Source of the DNA: Actinomycetota bacterium
GTDB lineage: Bacteria > Actinomycetota > Thermoleophilia > Gaiellales > Gaiellaceae
Assembly: GCA_013812465.1 (NCBI GenBank)
Contig: JACCTK010000042.1
Coordinates: 1-6,728, forward strand
Reading direction: 5' to 3'
DNA length: 6,728 bases
Shown here: in pieces, positions 6,635 to 6,728 of the stretch
Layout: each line of letters starts with the position of its first letter
How positions within the stretch are numbered: the stretch's first letter is position 1
Program-made: the position numbers and the translations under genes
Notes under the pieces: model-generated
The model's database searches: none
Seen by the model: only the letters and a program-made list of their open reading frames with translations
What the model was told of the DNA's origin: nothing

Positions 6635-6728
6635 CTAGAGCACGCCCACCGGCCGACACCAGGGCAGCTTCGCCACCTCTTCGGCATTCGGCGAAAGGAC
6701 CCGCCGAGTGCGCGTGCTACGGTCGGCG
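6635..6728 (-). CDS. Possible C-terminal tail of an upstream gene, 5' end off the right edge
   Basis: A minus-strand frame is open from the window edge to TAG 6637-6635. It encodes about 30 residues that end in AEEVAKLPWCRPVGVL. Its third codon positions are G or C in 24 of 30 codons, slightly more than in the one competing open frame, and the composition is protein-like. The stop falls 9 bp before the ATG of the GT-C gene, the spacing expected inside an operon. No family can be named from so short a fragment, and an open frame of this length is not unusual in GC-rich DNA. If it is not coding, this stretch would instead be the leader of the operon, but no promoter boxes were recognised in it. 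Confidence 0.4.
   Translation of the reverse strand, partial: ADRSTRTRRVLSPNAEEVAKLPWCRPVGVL

Noticed and set aside
5823..6659. Minus-strand 278-codon frame overlapping the GT-C gene
   Set aside because: Out-of-frame shadow, Arg/Gly/Ala-rich; the frame at 5009-6625 gives coherent membrane segments and GT-C motifs instead.

Overview
The window is a gene-dense stretch of GC-rich DNA (roughly two thirds G+C by eye, with strong preference for GAG, CTC, GTC, CGC and GCG codons). This suggests a high-GC actinomycete. A Thermoleophilia-type lineage (Gaiellales/Solirubrobacterales) is a guess from the style of the proteins, not something the sequence proves. No RNA gene, insertion sequence, CRISPR array, origin or convincing promoter or terminator is visible.

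Everything lies on the minus strand and reads from the right edge to the left edge as one tightly packed operon. The order of transcription is: (a) the possible C-terminal tail of a gene entering from the right (6635-6728); (b) a 538-residue multi-pass membrane protein resembling GT-C (ArnT/PMT-like) glycosyltransferases (5009-6625); (c) a single-chain transketolase-like thiamine-diphosphate enzyme of 655 residues (3058-5025); (d) a 450-residue soluble GT-B-type transferase related to CDP-glycerol glycerophosphotransferases (1709-3061); (e) a 167-residue protein with one membrane span (1160-1663); (f) a second, different GT-C-like polytopic protein with a GTG start that runs off the left edge (1-1163). 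Junctions are +9, -17 (or -8), -4, +45 and -4 bp, so co-transcription and translational coupling are likely.

Taken together this looks like part of a cell-envelope glycan or glycopolymer locus. The two membrane proteins could transfer sugars from polyprenyl-phosphate donors outside the membrane. The GT-B enzyme could act on an activated sugar or polyol phosphate in the cytoplasm. The transketolase-like enzyme could make or remodel a sugar precursor. This pathway is an inference from family membership and gene order.

The most striking points are: a perfect 12-bp inverted repeat whose 5-nt loop holds exactly the overlapping stop and start codons of genes (c) and (d); a transketolase that keeps the cofactor and catalytic residues but appears to have lost several residues that bind phosphorylated donors; and a small membrane protein fused by a 4-bp overlap to a GT-C gene that an ATG-based gene search would miss.
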